64,000 nucleotides of DNA from Amycolatopsis regifaucium (GCF_001613935.1 NZ_LQCI01000050.1:1-64000); one strand, 5' to 3'. Numbered from the stretch's first letter, positions 34,117 through 43,181 are shown. The notes: generated by a model not told the origin, from the sequence alone. Program-made: numbers and translations.

Positions 34117-35589
34117 ATGAATCAGAGGCTGCTCTGGTGGCTGGGCACCGCGTTGCTCCTGCTCGCCGTCCACACCGACTGGAACGTCCCCCTCGCCGCC
34201 TGGGTGTTCCCGATCTTCTTGCTCCACTACGCCCGGCGGGCGCCCCTCCGGCGCGCGGTCCTGATGGTCGGGCTGTCCCTGCTGATCGGGCAGGTCTTCT
34301 GGCTCGGTGGCACCGGACTGCTGTTCGTCCTGCCGGCGTTGCTCGCCTTCACCTTGCTCGTCCTGCTGCAGACGACCGCGTTCGCGGCCGACCGGCTGCT
34401 CGCCGAACGCGCCGGTCCGGTGGGGACCTTGGTGTTCCCGGTGACGCTCGTGGCGGGCGAGTACCTCTTCACGCTGATCACTGGTTTCGGCGACTTCGGC
34501 GCGCTCGGCAGCACGCAGTCCGGGAACCTGCCGTTGCTCCAGGTCGCGTCCGTGACCGGCGTGTATGGCCTCACCTTCGTTCTCGCGTGGTTCGCCTCGG
34601 TGGTGAACAGCGGCTGGACGGAAGGGTGGCCGCAGGTCAAGCGCTCGATCCTCGTCCACGTTTGCCTGGTCGTCGTGGTGTTCGCCGCGGGCGGCGCGCG
34701 GTTGCTGTTCGACGCCCCCACGACCCGGACGGTGCGGATCGCCGGGATCAGCCCCGCCGCGGAAGCGGACAGGGCGAGTTCCGACGCACTGGAACGGATC
34801 GGCGTGAAATATTGGCGTGCCCAGGAAGTGAGCGCGGCCGACCCCGCCGCCGTCGGCGCCGCTTTCGCGCCGGTCACCGAAGATCTCGTCAGTAGGACCC
34901 GGCGGCAGGCGTCGGCGGGCGCGAAGATCGTGGTCTGGCCGGAAACCCACGCCCGCGTACTGGAACGTGATCAGGCCGCGCTGCTGGACAGGGTCGGTGC
35001 TGAAGCGAAGCAGGCGGGTATCCACGTCGCACTCGCCTACGCGCTCTACACCGCGCAGGCTCCCTACATCCGGAACGTGGCGGTACTCGTCGACCCCTCC
35101 GGCGAAGTGCGGTGGACCTACGACAAGACGCATCCGACGCCGATGGAGCCGATGACGCCCGGCTCCGGCGTCGTGCCGACCGCGGATTCGCCGTATGGAC
35201 GGCTCGCGACGGTCATCTGCTACGACGCGGACTTCCCCGATTTGGCGCGTCAGGCCGCGGACAAGGACACCGCGCTGCTGCTCGTCCCCGCGAACGATTG
35301 GGCGGGCTTCGCGACCCTGCACGCGGAGAAAGTGACGTTTCGTGCCGTGGAAAGCGGTTTCCCGGTGTTCCGGCAGGCCACCCACGGAATCTCCACAGCT
35401 GTGGACAGCCAAGGACGAGTGCTGGGGAAAGCGGACTATTTCCGCACCGATCAGCAGACCCTCGTCGCGGATCTGCCGGTACAGCCGCGAACACACACCG
35501 TGTACGGCACGATCGGGGACGTGTTCGCCTGGCTGTGCCTCGCCGCGGCCGTGCTCTGTCCTTTATGGACATACCGACGGAACCGTTAG
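34117..35589 (+). CDS. Apolipoprotein N-acyltransferase-like membrane nitrilase
   Basis: This 490-residue protein has about seven N-terminal membrane segments, then a carbon-nitrogen hydrolase domain with the triad Glu276 (WPETH), Lys337 (YDKTHP) and Cys368 (VICYDADFP), and a final C-terminal membrane helix (DVFAWLCLAAAVLCPLW). This is the Lnt layout, in which the third acyl chain is transferred to lipoproteins. Similarity outside the motifs looks low, so it may be a distant homologue with another acceptor. The ATG at 34117 is 7 bases after TAGCGT. ATG 34081 would extend the protein by a non-membrane 12 residues. Confidence 0.8.
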   Translation: MNQRLLWWLGTALLLLAVHTDWNVPLAAWVFPIFLLHYARRAPLRRAVLMVGLSLLIGQVFWLGGTGLLFVLPALLAFTLLVLLQTTAFAADRLLAERAGPVGTLVFPVTLVAGEYLFTLITGFGDFGALGSTQSGNLPLLQVASVTGVYGLTFVLAWFASVVNSGWTEGWPQVKRSILVHVCLVVVVFAAGGARLLFDAPTTRTVRIAGISPAAEADRASSDALERIGVKYWRAQEVSAADPAAVGAAFAPVTEDLVSRTRRQASAGAKIVVWPETHARVLERDQAALLDRVGAEAKQAGIHVALAYALYTAQAPYIRNVAVLVDPSGEVRWTYDKTHPTPMEPMTPGSGVVPTADSPYGRLATVICYDADFPDLARQAADKDTALLLVPANDWAGFATLHAEKVTFRAVESGFPVFRQATHGISTAVDSQGRVLGKADYFRTDQQTLVADLPVQPRTHTVYGTIGDVFAWLCLAAAVLCPLWTYRRNR

Positions 35590-35665
35590 CGCCCCGTTAC
35601 AGAACGGGTGGTCTTCGTAACGTCTTACCCGAAAAGAACAGTGTTCAACGGTTAAGCTCCGACGC

Positions 35666-36367
35666 ATGCCGAAGCTGCTGGTGGTGGAAGACGACGACGC
35701 GATCGGCGGCGTCCTCGAATCGACCCTGCGCCTGCACGGTTACGAGGTTTCCTGGCAGCGTGACGGGCGCACCGCGCTGGCGGCCGCGGCGGCCGGGGAC
35801 ATCGACTTCGTCCTGCTCGATCTCGGTCTGCCGGATCTGGACGGGGTCGAGGTCTGCCGTCGGCTGCGCGCCGAACTCCCCGGTGCCGTCCTGGTCATCC
35901 TCACCGCCCGGCAGGAGGAGATGGACGTCGTCGTCGGCCTGGAGGCCGGGGCCGACGACTACCTCACCAAACCCATCCGCCTCGGCGAACTGCTCGCCAG
36001 GGTGCGGGCGCATCTGCGGCGCGGGACGGCGCCGCCGGAGAGCAGGCCCGCGATCGCCGTCGGACATCTGCGCGTGGACACCGCCGGACGGCGGGTCAGC
36101 GTCGGCGGCCGGGAGATCCCGTTGCGGGCCAAGGAGTTCGACCTGCTCGCCCGGCTGGCCGAACAGCCGGGTGTCGCGGTCAGCCGGGACACCCTGATGT
36201 CCGAGGTGTGGGACGCGCACTGGTACGGCTCCACGAAGACCCTCGACGTCCACATCGCCGCGCTTCGGCGGAAGCTGACCGAATCGGCGCCCACCCCCGA
36301 GCAGGCGCCGCGGATTTCGACGCTGCGCGGCCACGGCTACCGGCTCGAACAGCCCTTCGAAGGCTGA
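35666..36367 (+). CDS. OmpR-type response regulator
   Basis: This 233-residue protein has a receiver domain (phosphoacceptor Asp52 in LLDLGLPD, acidic EDDD at 8-11, switch Thr in ILTARQ and Lys in LTKPI) and a C-terminal winged helix (RDTLMSEVWD, STKTLDVHIAALRRKL, GHGYRLE). TAAGCT ends 7 bases before the ATG, a leaderless-type start. The matching kinase is probably the one at 38786, on the far side of an oppositely oriented ABC operon. Confidence 0.93.
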   Translation: MPKLLVVEDDDAIGGVLESTLRLHGYEVSWQRDGRTALAAAAAGDIDFVLLDLGLPDLDGVEVCRRLRAELPGAVLVILTARQEEMDVVVGLEAGADDYLTKPIRLGELLARVRAHLRRGTAPPESRPAIAVGHLRVDTAGRRVSVGGREIPLRAKEFDLLARLAEQPGVAVSRDTLMSEVWDAHWYGSTKTLDVHIAALRRKLTESAPTPEQAPRISTLRGHGYRLEQPFEG

Positions 36368-36379
36368 GCGGCGAAGGGG

Positions 36380-37495
36380 TCAGTAATCGCGGAGGTCGGA
36401 GACCTCGTCGCGGGCGGCGAGTTGCGCGATCCGCGCCGACGCGGTCACGCACGACGCGATCACCACCGCCGCCAGCAACCCGAAATAGCCATGCGGCGAA
36501 GGCGTCCCCTCCACCTGTGCGAAGAGGACGAACAGCACGCCGAGCAGATGTCCGGCGATCAGTCCCCCGGCGCCGACGATCAGCGCGTCACCCGCGATGA
36601 AGGCGGCCACCTGACGGCGTTTCCCGCCGAGGGTGCTCACGATCAGCAGGTCGCGACGCCGTTCGTTGAGCGCCAGCCCGAACGACGGCCCCGCCGCGGC
36701 GGCGGCGAGCACGAGCGACGCCAGCATGTCCACAGTGGCCGCTTTACAGCCGTCCTTGGTGAAGGCGGTGGAGATCGCGAAGGCCACCGCCAGCGCGACC
36801 AGCACCACCGATCGCGCCAGCAACGCGCTGCGCCACGAAATGGACAACGCAAGCACCCCCGCGAGTCCCGAGACGAGCGGTCTGAGCGCCCCGCCGAGCG
36901 CCCGCTTTCCCTTGCGCAGTCCCAGCTCCACCAGCCGCCACAGCAGCATCGTGCCGCCTGCCCAGCCGAACAGTGGCCAGAAGAACGCGAGGGCCAGCAG
37001 GAGGAAGTCGAGGCCGTAGGGCGCCCACCAGGGCGGCCCGTCGTCGGCAGGGACGAAATACCACTCCCGAAGGACCGGGGGCAGAATGGCGAGAGCCGCG
37101 ACGAGCGGCCCGGCGACCAGCAAGAGAACGATTTCCCAGGCGAACGTCAGCCCGGATCCGGTGAGGAAACCGCCGGCCAGCGACAGCGCCACCCCGGCCA
37201 CGCCACCCGCCAGCCCCGCGACCACGGCTTCCGCCGATGCGAGTGCGAGTACCTGTCCGCCGGTCGCGCCGCGGGCGCGCAGCAGGTCCTGGTCCGAGCG
37301 CAAGGAACGCTCCGAAGGGGTGGCCAGCAGCACCACGAGCGCCGTCGCGGGAATCCACGGCGGGGCCGGGGATCCGGTCCAGCCGTGCACCGCGAGCAAC
37401 GTGATCACGATCGCGACCCCGGCCGCGGACACGCCGAGCCTGGCGGGGCGCACCCGCGCGATCCCGCCGACCCACAACGCCATCGCGGCGATCAC
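36380..37495 (-). CDS. FtsX-like ABC transporter permease
   Basis: This 371-residue membrane protein has about eight or nine hydrophobic segments. The FtsX-type patterns LLRARGATGGQVLALASAE, near the start of the first permease half, and LLIVSTLGGKRRQVAAFI, in the last third, are the cytoplasmic coupling loops. No large extracellular domain is visible, unlike MacB or BceB. It overlaps the upstream ATPase gene by 4 bases (37492-37495), forming one operon of three genes. It probably exports or senses a hydrophobic compound together with the flanking two-component system. Confidence 0.8.
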   Translation of the reverse strand: MIAAMALWVGGIARVRPARLGVSAAGVAIVITLLAVHGWTGSPAPPWIPATALVVLLATPSERSLRSDQDLLRARGATGGQVLALASAEAVVAGLAGGVAGVALSLAGGFLTGSGLTFAWEIVLLLVAGPLVAALAILPPVLREWYFVPADDGPPWWAPYGLDFLLLALAFFWPLFGWAGGTMLLWRLVELGLRKGKRALGGALRPLVSGLAGVLALSISWRSALLARSVVLVALAVAFAISTAFTKDGCKAATVDMLASLVLAAAAAGPSFGLALNERRRDLLIVSTLGGKRRQVAAFIAGDALIVGAGGLIAGHLLGVLFVLFAQVEGTPSPHGYFGLLAAVVIASCVTASARIAQLAARDEVSDLRDY

Positions 37496-38151
37496 AGGTC
37501 ACGCACCAGCTTCCCGTCGACCATCGTCCAGCACTCGCCGAACAGCCCGGCCGGGGCGGGCTCGGCCGTGGCCACCAGCAGCCCGGCGGCCAGCCGGTCC
37601 GCCGCGCGCACGAGCCTGCCCAGCAGCCGCTCCCGCGCGGGCTGGTCCAGCCAGCCTGCCGGGTCGTCGGCGAGGATCAGTTTCGGTGCGGGCGCGAGTG
37701 CCCTGGCGATCATCGCCAGCCGCATCTGCTCGCCGGTCAGGTCACGGGGTGCCTTCTTCGCGAATCCGGCCAGGCCGACCAGGTCGAGGGCGCCGTCGAC
37801 GGCGTCGCGGACAGCGGTGCCGGTGCGGCCCGCGAGGACCAGCGGCAGGGCGACGTTGAGCCGGACGTCGAGGTCACGCAGCAGGCCACCGTCCTGCAGG
37901 ACCAGCCCGATCAGGTCGGGGCCCGGCGGGACCGGCTCGAACGCGGGCCATTCGATCGTGCCCGCCGTCGGCTTCTTCATCCCGGCGAGCAGATGCAGCA
38001 ACGTGGTCTTCCCGGAGCCCGCCCGGCCGGTCACCACGGCGCGGGTCTCCTTGCCGATCTCACAGCTGACGCCGTGCACGGCCACCACCGCGGTCAGGCC
38101 GGTGCCATAGGTGTGCGCCAGCTCATCGGTGCGGACCAGCGGTGTCGTCAC
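37492..38151 (-). CDS. ABC ATPase with Walker A but altered Walker B
   Basis: This 219-residue nucleotide-binding protein has Walker A GRAGSGKTT at residues 42-50 and a Q-loop (VLQDGG). The signature reads LTGEQ rather than LSGGQ, and the Walker B strand is LILADDP, with Asp where the catalytic Glu normally stands. The H-loop His is absent (VATAEP). ATP binding is likely but hydrolysis should be poor. GTG 38151 overlaps the stop of the preceding ATPase gene, which it presumably pairs with. Confidence 0.8.
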   Translation of the reverse strand: MTTPLVRTDELAHTYGTGLTAVVAVHGVSCEIGKETRAVVTGRAGSGKTTLLHLLAGMKKPTAGTIEWPAFEPVPPGPDLIGLVLQDGGLLRDLDVRLNVALPLVLAGRTGTAVRDAVDGALDLVGLAGFAKKAPRDLTGEQMRLAMIARALAPAPKLILADDPAGWLDQPARERLLGRLVRAADRLAAGLLVATAEPAPAGLFGECWTMVDGKLVRDL

Positions 38152-38675
38152 GCCACTCTCACGATCCGGTGCGCGGCCGCCGCGATGTCGGGGTCGCGGG
38201 TCGCCACGACGACGGCGGTCCCGCGCCGTGCGACCGCGCACAGCAGGTCCATGAGTTCGAGTGCGGCGAGCCTGTCGAGTTCGCCCGCCGGTTCGTCGGC
38301 GAAGAGGACGTCGGGCACGCCCGCCAAGGCGACGGCGACGCCGGCGCGCGCGCCTTCCAGTGCCGACAGCGTGCCCGGGTAGGCGTCACCGCGTCCGGCC
38401 AGTCCGGCCAGTTCGAGCAGGACAGCGGCGTTCTCCGGAGCTTTTTCGGGAGCACGCCGGGCCGCGAGCCTTCCGGCCAGCACGACGTTCTGCTCGACGG
38501 TGAGATGGCCGAAGAGATTCCCCCGCCTGAGCAGCACACCGACGCCGCGGCCACCGGCCGGCGCTTCGCCTCCTCCGGCGGGCAGCACGGCCACACAATC
38601 GCCCGGGACGGCGAGCCGGACGAGGGGGACGGATCCGGGCCCCGGGCCTGCCATGACGGCGGCACGTCGGCGCAT
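38148..38675 (-). CDS. Short ABC ATPase lacking Walker A
   Basis: This 175-residue protein is an ABC ATPase-like domain that is too short (typical 220). The region expected to carry Walker A reads LPAGGGEAPAGG, with no GKS/T. The Walker B strand is VLFADEPAGELD with the catalytic Glu present. The signature LSALEGA is degenerate and there is no H-loop His (VATRDPD). It cannot bind ATP in the usual way and probably serves as the inactive partner of the ATPase at 37492. It is the first gene of the leftward operon and is divergent from the sensor kinase. Confidence 0.75.
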   Translation of the reverse strand: MRRRAAVMAGPGPGSVPLVRLAVPGDCVAVLPAGGGEAPAGGRGVGVLLRRGNLFGHLTVEQNVVLAGRLAARRAPEKAPENAAVLLELAGLAGRGDAYPGTLSALEGARAGVAVALAGVPDVLFADEPAGELDRLAALELMDLLCAVARRGTAVVVATRDPDIAAAAHRIVRVA

Positions 38676-38710
38676 GGCCCCAAGGTAAGGCGAAAGGGGT
38701 CAACATCGCC

Positions 38711-38740
38711 TTGATCTCAGGTCAACGGACGGCAAAATAT
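38711..38740 (+). promoter_or_regulatory. Putative promoter of the sensor kinase gene
   Basis: TTGATC (38711-38716) and AAATAT (38735-38740) are 18 bases apart, upstream of the chosen kinase start at 38786. Their placement argues against using the TTG at 38711 as a start codon. Confidence 0.4.
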
Positions 38741-38785
38741 CGCATCCGGCGAGTGATCCTCTTCCTCGTCGGCCACACTCTGTCC

Positions 38786-40126
38786 GTGCGCCGCCGGATC
38801 GTGACCCTCACCGTGCTGGCCGCGGTGCTGGCGATCACCCTCTTCGGGGTGCCGCTCGCCCTCGCGGTCGCCAAGTTCCACGAGAGCATGTCCACGCACG
38901 ACCTCGAACGCGCTGCCGACAACGTCGCCCTCGAAGTGACCGGTGACCTCGCCAACGGCCGGATTCCGGAGCTCAGGCCCACCCCGGCCGGGGAAGAGGG
39001 CGAAGACCGGATCCGGGACATCGCGATCGGGGTCTACAGCCCGACCGGCAGGCTCATCGCCGGTGAGGGCCCCCCGCACGCCGACGACTTCGTCCGCAGC
39101 GCGCGCGACACCGACCGGGCGAACGGAATCGCCGGTGACGAGGTGGTCCTCGCCGAACCCGTGGTCAGTGGCGCGTCGGTGGTCGGAGTGATCCGGGCCG
39201 CGCATCCCCGGTCCGAACTGGACGACATGATCCGGGTGACCTGGTTGAAGATGGCCGGGCTCGGCGGGATCGCGATCGGGGCCAGCTGGCTGATCGGGCT
39301 CCGGATCTCCGCCCGGCTGGCGCGGCCGTTGGAGGACCTGGCCGTCACCGCCGAACGCCTCGGCGAAGGCGACTTCACCGTGCGCGCCCGCCGCACCGGG
39401 GTCCGCGAGATCGATCAGGTCGCCGAAGCACTCGACGTCACCTCCGAACGGATCGGCGAGACACTGGAACGGGAGCGGACGTTCTCCTCGGACGCCTCTC
39501 ACCAGTTGCGGACGCCGCTGACCGGGTTGCGGCTGCAACTGGAGGCGGCGCTGGAAAGCCCCGGCAGCGACCCCTACGCGACGATCCGCGACGGCATCGC
39601 GTCGGCCGACCGGCTGGAACGCACCATCGACGACCTGCTGGCGCTGGCCAAACAGACCAGGGCGCCCCGCTCGTTGCTCGACCTGGGCAAACTGTTCGAA
39701 GAGGTCCGGCAGACCTGGCACGGTCTGCTCGCCGGACGAGGCAGGGCGCTGCGGATCAGCGGCCGTGAGGCCCTGCCCGCGCGGGCGGCGGACGCGGCCG
39801 TGCGCCAGGTGCTCGCCGTGCTGCTCGACAACGCGGCGACGCACGGCACCGGCACGGTCACCGTCCTCGCCCGCGACGCCGGGGACGCGCTGGCCATCGA
39901 CGTGAGCGACGAGGGCGCCATCGCCGGCGGAAGCGACCCGTTCGTGACCAGGGAAGCAACCGAGGAACGGGAAGGCAACGGGATCGGGCTGCGGCTCGCG
40001 CGGAGCCTCGCCGAGGCGGAAGGCGGGCGGCTGCGGCTGACCAGCCCCTCGCCGACGACGTTCACGCTGCTCCTGCCCGCCGAACGCCCCGCACCGCGTG
40101 AAGAAGGCCCGGGCCTGGCGAGCTAG
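38786..40126 (+). CDS. Two-component sensor histidine kinase
   Basis: This 446-residue kinase has a first membrane helix at the N-terminus (IVTLTVLAAVLAITLFGVPLA), an extracytoplasmic segment of about 125 residues, a second helix, a HAMP domain (ISARLARPLEDLAVTAERL), a HisKA box with His in SSDASHQLRTPL, and a HATPase with VLLDNAATHG (N box) and GNGIGLRLA (G box). GTG 38786 was chosen as the start just before the first helix; a GTG at 38752 is possible. The response regulator at 35666 is the likely partner. The sequence around the stop forms a hairpin. Confidence 0.88.
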   Translation: MRRRIVTLTVLAAVLAITLFGVPLALAVAKFHESMSTHDLERAADNVALEVTGDLANGRIPELRPTPAGEEGEDRIRDIAIGVYSPTGRLIAGEGPPHADDFVRSARDTDRANGIAGDEVVLAEPVVSGASVVGVIRAAHPRSELDDMIRVTWLKMAGLGGIAIGASWLIGLRISARLARPLEDLAVTAERLGEGDFTVRARRTGVREIDQVAEALDVTSERIGETLERERTFSSDASHQLRTPLTGLRLQLEAALESPGSDPYATIRDGIASADRLERTIDDLLALAKQTRAPRSLLDLGKLFEEVRQTWHGLLAGRGRALRISGREALPARAADAAVRQVLAVLLDNAATHGTGTVTVLARDAGDALAIDVSDEGAIAGGSDPFVTREATEEREGNGIGLRLARSLAEAEGGRLRLTSPSPTTFTLLLPAERPAPREEGPGLAS

Positions 40127-40149
40127 GGGGGGTTACTCGCCAGGCCGGG
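40109..40149 (+). terminator. Hairpin overlapping the kinase stop codon
   Basis: GCCTGGCGAG (40113-40122) pairs with CTCGCCAGGC (40136-40145), with further GC pairing outside, and the TAG stop lies in the loop. The 220-base gap up to 40346 otherwise shows only an AT-richer patch at 40240-40270 that could hold the TetR promoter. Confidence 0.6.
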
Positions 40150-40346
40150 CCGGTAGGAGGCAAACGCGCCCCGACAGCGCGCACGGCATGCCACCTGGAA
40201 GAAGACGGTAAAGAACAGCGAGCCAACAGACGGTACACGCCGGATTAACTGACACTTTGCTTTTTGATGTCACAGGTCAGCGCCCCGGCGGGCTCCGCCT
40301 CACGACCGTCCAGCCGGGCTGAATCGATCGTGGGAAGATATGAGGT

Positions 40347-40979
40347 ATGACCACGGAGCCGGCGCCGAGATGGCGGAGATTGGAACCGGACGAACGCAAG
40401 GAACAGATCTTCGCCTGCGCGGCCCGTCTTTTCGGGGATCGACCCTACTCCGAAGTGTCCACTTCGGACATCGCGGCCGAGGCCGGGGTGGCGAGGGGTC
40501 TGATCAACCATTACTTCGGCACCAAACGCGAGCTGTACCTGGAGATCATCCGGCGGGCGCTGACCGTGCCGCGGCTCGCGGTCGAGATCCTGCCGGAAGG
40601 CCCGCTCGAACTGCGCGCCGACGTCGCCATCGACTGGTTCCTGGACATGGTCACCCGTCAGGAGAAGATGTGGCTGGCCGCGATCGCGCCGGAAGGCATC
40701 GGCCGGGACCTCGAGGTCGAGCGGATCCTGGAAGAGGCCGATCGCGAATCGGCGGACCGGGTGCTCGAAGCGGTCGGCCTGTCCCCCGAAAGCCGGCACG
40801 GGCAGGAGCTGAACGCGCTGGTCCGCGCGTTCGGCGGCATGGTCAAGGCGGCGGGCCGGGAATGGCTCGTGCGCGGTGCGCTCAACCGCGAGCAGGTGCA
40901 CACGCTGCTCAGCAAGTCGCTGGTCACCTTGGTCGGCGAAGTCTTCCCCGAGATCCAGCGCGCCGCGCCGCGGAGCTGA
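40347..40979 (+). CDS. TetR-family regulator
   Basis: This 210-residue protein has the TetR HTH (QIFACAARLFGDRPYSEVST, DIAAEAGVARGLINHYFGTK) at residues 20-65 and a helical ligand domain. GAGG precedes the ATG. No divergent partner lies within 200 bases upstream, so its target is not evident. A hairpin between convergent genes follows it. Confidence 0.88.
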   Translation: MTTEPAPRWRRLEPDERKEQIFACAARLFGDRPYSEVSTSDIAAEAGVARGLINHYFGTKRELYLEIIRRALTVPRLAVEILPEGPLELRADVAIDWFLDMVTRQEKMWLAAIAPEGIGRDLEVERILEEADRESADRVLEAVGLSPESRHGQELNALVRAFGGMVKAAGREWLVRGALNREQVHTLLSKSLVTLVGEVFPEIQRAAPRS

Positions 40980-40985
40980 CGGGAA

Positions 40986-41029
40986 GAAGCCCCCGGCACC
41001 GCGAGGGGGAGGTTGGTGCCAGGGGCTTC
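40986..41029. terminator. Hairpin between convergent TetR genes
   Basis: Arms of 15 bases with one mismatch (40986-41000 and 41015-41029) lie between genes ending at 40979 and 41078, so they can stop transcription from both sides. Confidence 0.7.
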
Positions 41030-41077
41030 GGACCGGTGACGAGCACCGGTATCCCTCCACACTACGCCGATTTACTG

Positions 41078-41815
41078 TCAGAACTCTGTCAAACTTTCGA
41101 GAGCCCGCAGCTGGGTGAGCCGATGTTCCAGCCCGTCGAGGCAGCGCTCGACCGCGTAGGCGTAGAGACGTTCGTAATAGCCCGCCGCGAGATCAGGATC
41201 GGCGACCAGCGCCGCGATCGACTCGCCCAGCGCCGCCATTCCCGGCAGATCCCCCCGGTCGCGATACGCCGCGTAGCCCTCGGACCGGTCGAGCTGCAGC
41301 GCCATCGCGCTCTCGCGGTCGTCCTCCATCGCGACGAACTGGCAGGCGGTGGCGAGCAGCAGGTTGTAGGCGAACGGCGCCTCGGCCCCGAACCCGGCCG
41401 CGAGCAGACGGCCGATACCGGTGTCCATGGTCGGCACCGCGGCGGCGACCGACGGCCCGAACAGGGCCAGCCGCCGCGCCGAACCGGGATAGCGGCGCAG
41501 CACCGTCCGCACGGTCGGCAGGAACTCGTCGAACCAGGCCCGCCACGGCAGCGTCTTGTCGGGCAGGGTCAGTTCGCCGACCACGCGGTCCAGCACCGCG
41601 CCGACGACGGCGTCCCGGTCGCCGACGTGGTGGTAGACCACCGCGGGGTAGGCGTCGACCGCGGCCGCGAGCTGCCGCAACGTCCAGTTCTCCAGGCCCG
41701 ACTCCGCCGAAAGCTCCAGCGCGGCGTCCACGATCCGCTCCCTGGTGACCGCCGGCCGCCCGGAAGCGGCGCGTGACCGGGACCGGGAACCCACGTCCTC
41801 AGGGAAAGTCGACAT
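41078..41815 (-). CDS. TetR-family regulator (TetR_C-type)
   Basis: This 245-residue protein has an Arg/Ser-rich leader of about 20 residues, then a TetR HTH (TRERIVDAALELSAESGLEN and LRQLAAAVDAYPAVVYHHVG) and a C-terminal ligand domain resembling classical TetR_C (DRVVGELTLPD onwards). It is divergent from the alpha/beta hydrolase starting at 41878, with 62 bases between, so that hydrolase is the likely target. ATG 41815 was chosen as the first Met near the HTH. Confidence 0.87.
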   Translation of the reverse strand: MSTFPEDVGSRSRSRAASGRPAVTRERIVDAALELSAESGLENWTLRQLAAAVDAYPAVVYHHVGDRDAVVGAVLDRVVGELTLPDKTLPWRAWFDEFLPTVRTVLRRYPGSARRLALFGPSVAAAVPTMDTGIGRLLAAGFGAEAPFAYNLLLATACQFVAMEDDRESAMALQLDRSEGYAAYRDRGDLPGMAALGESIAALVADPDLAAGYYERLYAYAVERCLDGLEHRLTQLRALESLTEF

Positions 41816-41877
41816 GCGGACACCGTATCCGCAGCACGCCGGTGGCACGGCGGGGGACATCCGGGCAGGATCGTGCC

Positions 41878-42753
41878 ATGCCCCGCGCGCGTGTGAACGG
41901 CCTCGAACTCGAGTACGACACCTTCGGCTCCCCCACGGATCCGCCGCTCGTGCTGGTGATGGGGCTCGGCGCCCAGATGGTCACCTGGGAGGTCGGCTTC
42001 TGCGAGCTGCTCGCCGATGGCGGCTTCCACGTCGTCCGGTTCGACAACCGCGACATCGGCCTGTCGACCTATCTGGACGACCTTCCCGCCCCGGACCTCG
42101 CCGCGCTCGCGGCCGGTGACCTGACCACGGCCCCGTACCTGCTCTCGGATCTCGCGTCCGACGTCGCCGGGCTGTTCGACGCACTCGGGTTCGACCGCGC
42201 ACACGTCGTCGGCGCGTCGATGGGCGGGATGATCGTGCAGCAACTCGCCATCGATTCCCCGGACCGCCTGCTCAGCCTCACGTCGATCATGTCGACCACC
42301 GGGGACCCCTCGGTCGGGCATCCGGAGCCCGCCGCGCTCGCCGGGCTGACCCGGCCGCCCGCCGCCACCCGTGAGCAGGCGATCGAGGATGGCGTCGAGT
42401 GGTTCAAGCTCGTCGGTTCGCCAGGCCATCCTTCCGACGAGGAGTACCTGCGGATGAAGGCCACGCGCAACTACGACCGAGCGAACCACCCGGCGGGCGG
42501 ATTGCGCCAGGCCGCCGCCGTCGTCGCTTCGGGGGACCGCACGGCGAAGCTGCGCGAGGTCCGCGTCCCCACCCTCGTCATCCACGGCGAGAGCGACCCG
42601 CTGATCAACGTCAGCGGCGGGAAGGCGACCGCGGAAGCGATCCCCGACGCCGAACTGGTGCTGTTCCCCGGGATGGGGCACGAATTGCCGCGGCGGCTGT
42701 GGCCCGCGATCGCCGACGTGATCATCGGCCACGCGCGCAAAGCCGGGTCTTGA
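41878..42753 (+). CDS. Alpha/beta hydrolase
   Basis: This 291-residue hydrolase has the MGLGAQM oxyanion loop, nucleophile Ser in VGASMGGMI, Asp in HGESDPLI, and His in GMGHELPRRLW. The FDNRDIGLS block is typical of the group that includes aclacinomycin methylesterase RdmC-like enzymes, so an esterase role on a secondary metabolite or xenobiotic is possible. It is divergent from a TetR gene that probably controls it. Confidence 0.87.
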   Translation: MPRARVNGLELEYDTFGSPTDPPLVLVMGLGAQMVTWEVGFCELLADGGFHVVRFDNRDIGLSTYLDDLPAPDLAALAAGDLTTAPYLLSDLASDVAGLFDALGFDRAHVVGASMGGMIVQQLAIDSPDRLLSLTSIMSTTGDPSVGHPEPAALAGLTRPPAATREQAIEDGVEWFKLVGSPGHPSDEEYLRMKATRNYDRANHPAGGLRQAAAVVASGDRTAKLREVRVPTLVIHGESDPLINVSGGKATAEAIPDAELVLFPGMGHELPRRLWPAIADVIIGHARKAGS

Positions 42754-42919
42754 GTGGGCGATACCTCTGATTTCCACTGTCGCATTGGGGACACTGAGCG
42801 TCTCCTGCTGTGCGACCACTGCCAGCGCCCGCGTCCGCCAGGTGACGTAAATCGACTCGCCAACCGTGGTGGTTCCTGACAGGCTGGGAACGTCACATGT
42901 CGTCACCTCGGAGGTAGCA

Positions 42920-43108
42920 ATGACTGAACCGGCACCGTCCCCTGCGGATGGCGAAGAGGACGACACCAAGCGCAAGTTCCGCGAAGCACTGGAGCGCAAG
43001 CAGGCGCAGTCCCGCACCGGCTCGGCGCATGAGAACGCGGGCGGGAAGAACCTGCACGCGCACGGTCCGGCCGCGAACAAGCGCACCTTCCGTCGCAAGA
43101 GCGGCTGA
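42920..43108 (+). CDS. DUF5302 small protein
   Basis: This 62-residue, highly charged protein matches DUF5302: an acidic N-terminal part, then KRKFREALERKQAQSRTGSA and a basic C-terminus with GPAANKRTFRRKSG. It is found widely in actinobacteria, and no function is known. GGAGGT lies at the ideal distance from ATG 42920. Two different long palindromes follow before the convergent valine dehydrogenase gene. Confidence 0.82.
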   Translation: MTEPAPSPADGEEDDTKRKFREALERKQAQSRTGSAHENAGGKNLHAHGPAANKRTFRRKSG

Positions 43109-43134
43109 GTCCCGGGCGCACTGGTCGAAAGTCT

Positions 43135-43181
43135 GTGAAGCCCTCCTTCCCTACCCTCAGGGTGGGGAAGGAGGCCTTCAC
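43135..43181. repeat. Class 1 intergenic palindrome, copy C
   Basis: Arms of 22 bases with two mismatches surround a TCA loop. The arm GTGAAGCCCTCCTTCCCTAC matches copies A and B. It lies between convergent genes, directly followed by a second palindrome of another class. Confidence 0.82.

Noticed and set aside
34117..35589. Confident assignment as essential Lnt
   Set aside because: Triad and topology match, but overall similarity cannot be judged by eye and actinomycetes often have several such proteins.
36422..38110. A 562-codon plus-strand frame across the ABC operon
   Set aside because: Shadow of FtsX-like permease and ATPase; no motifs.
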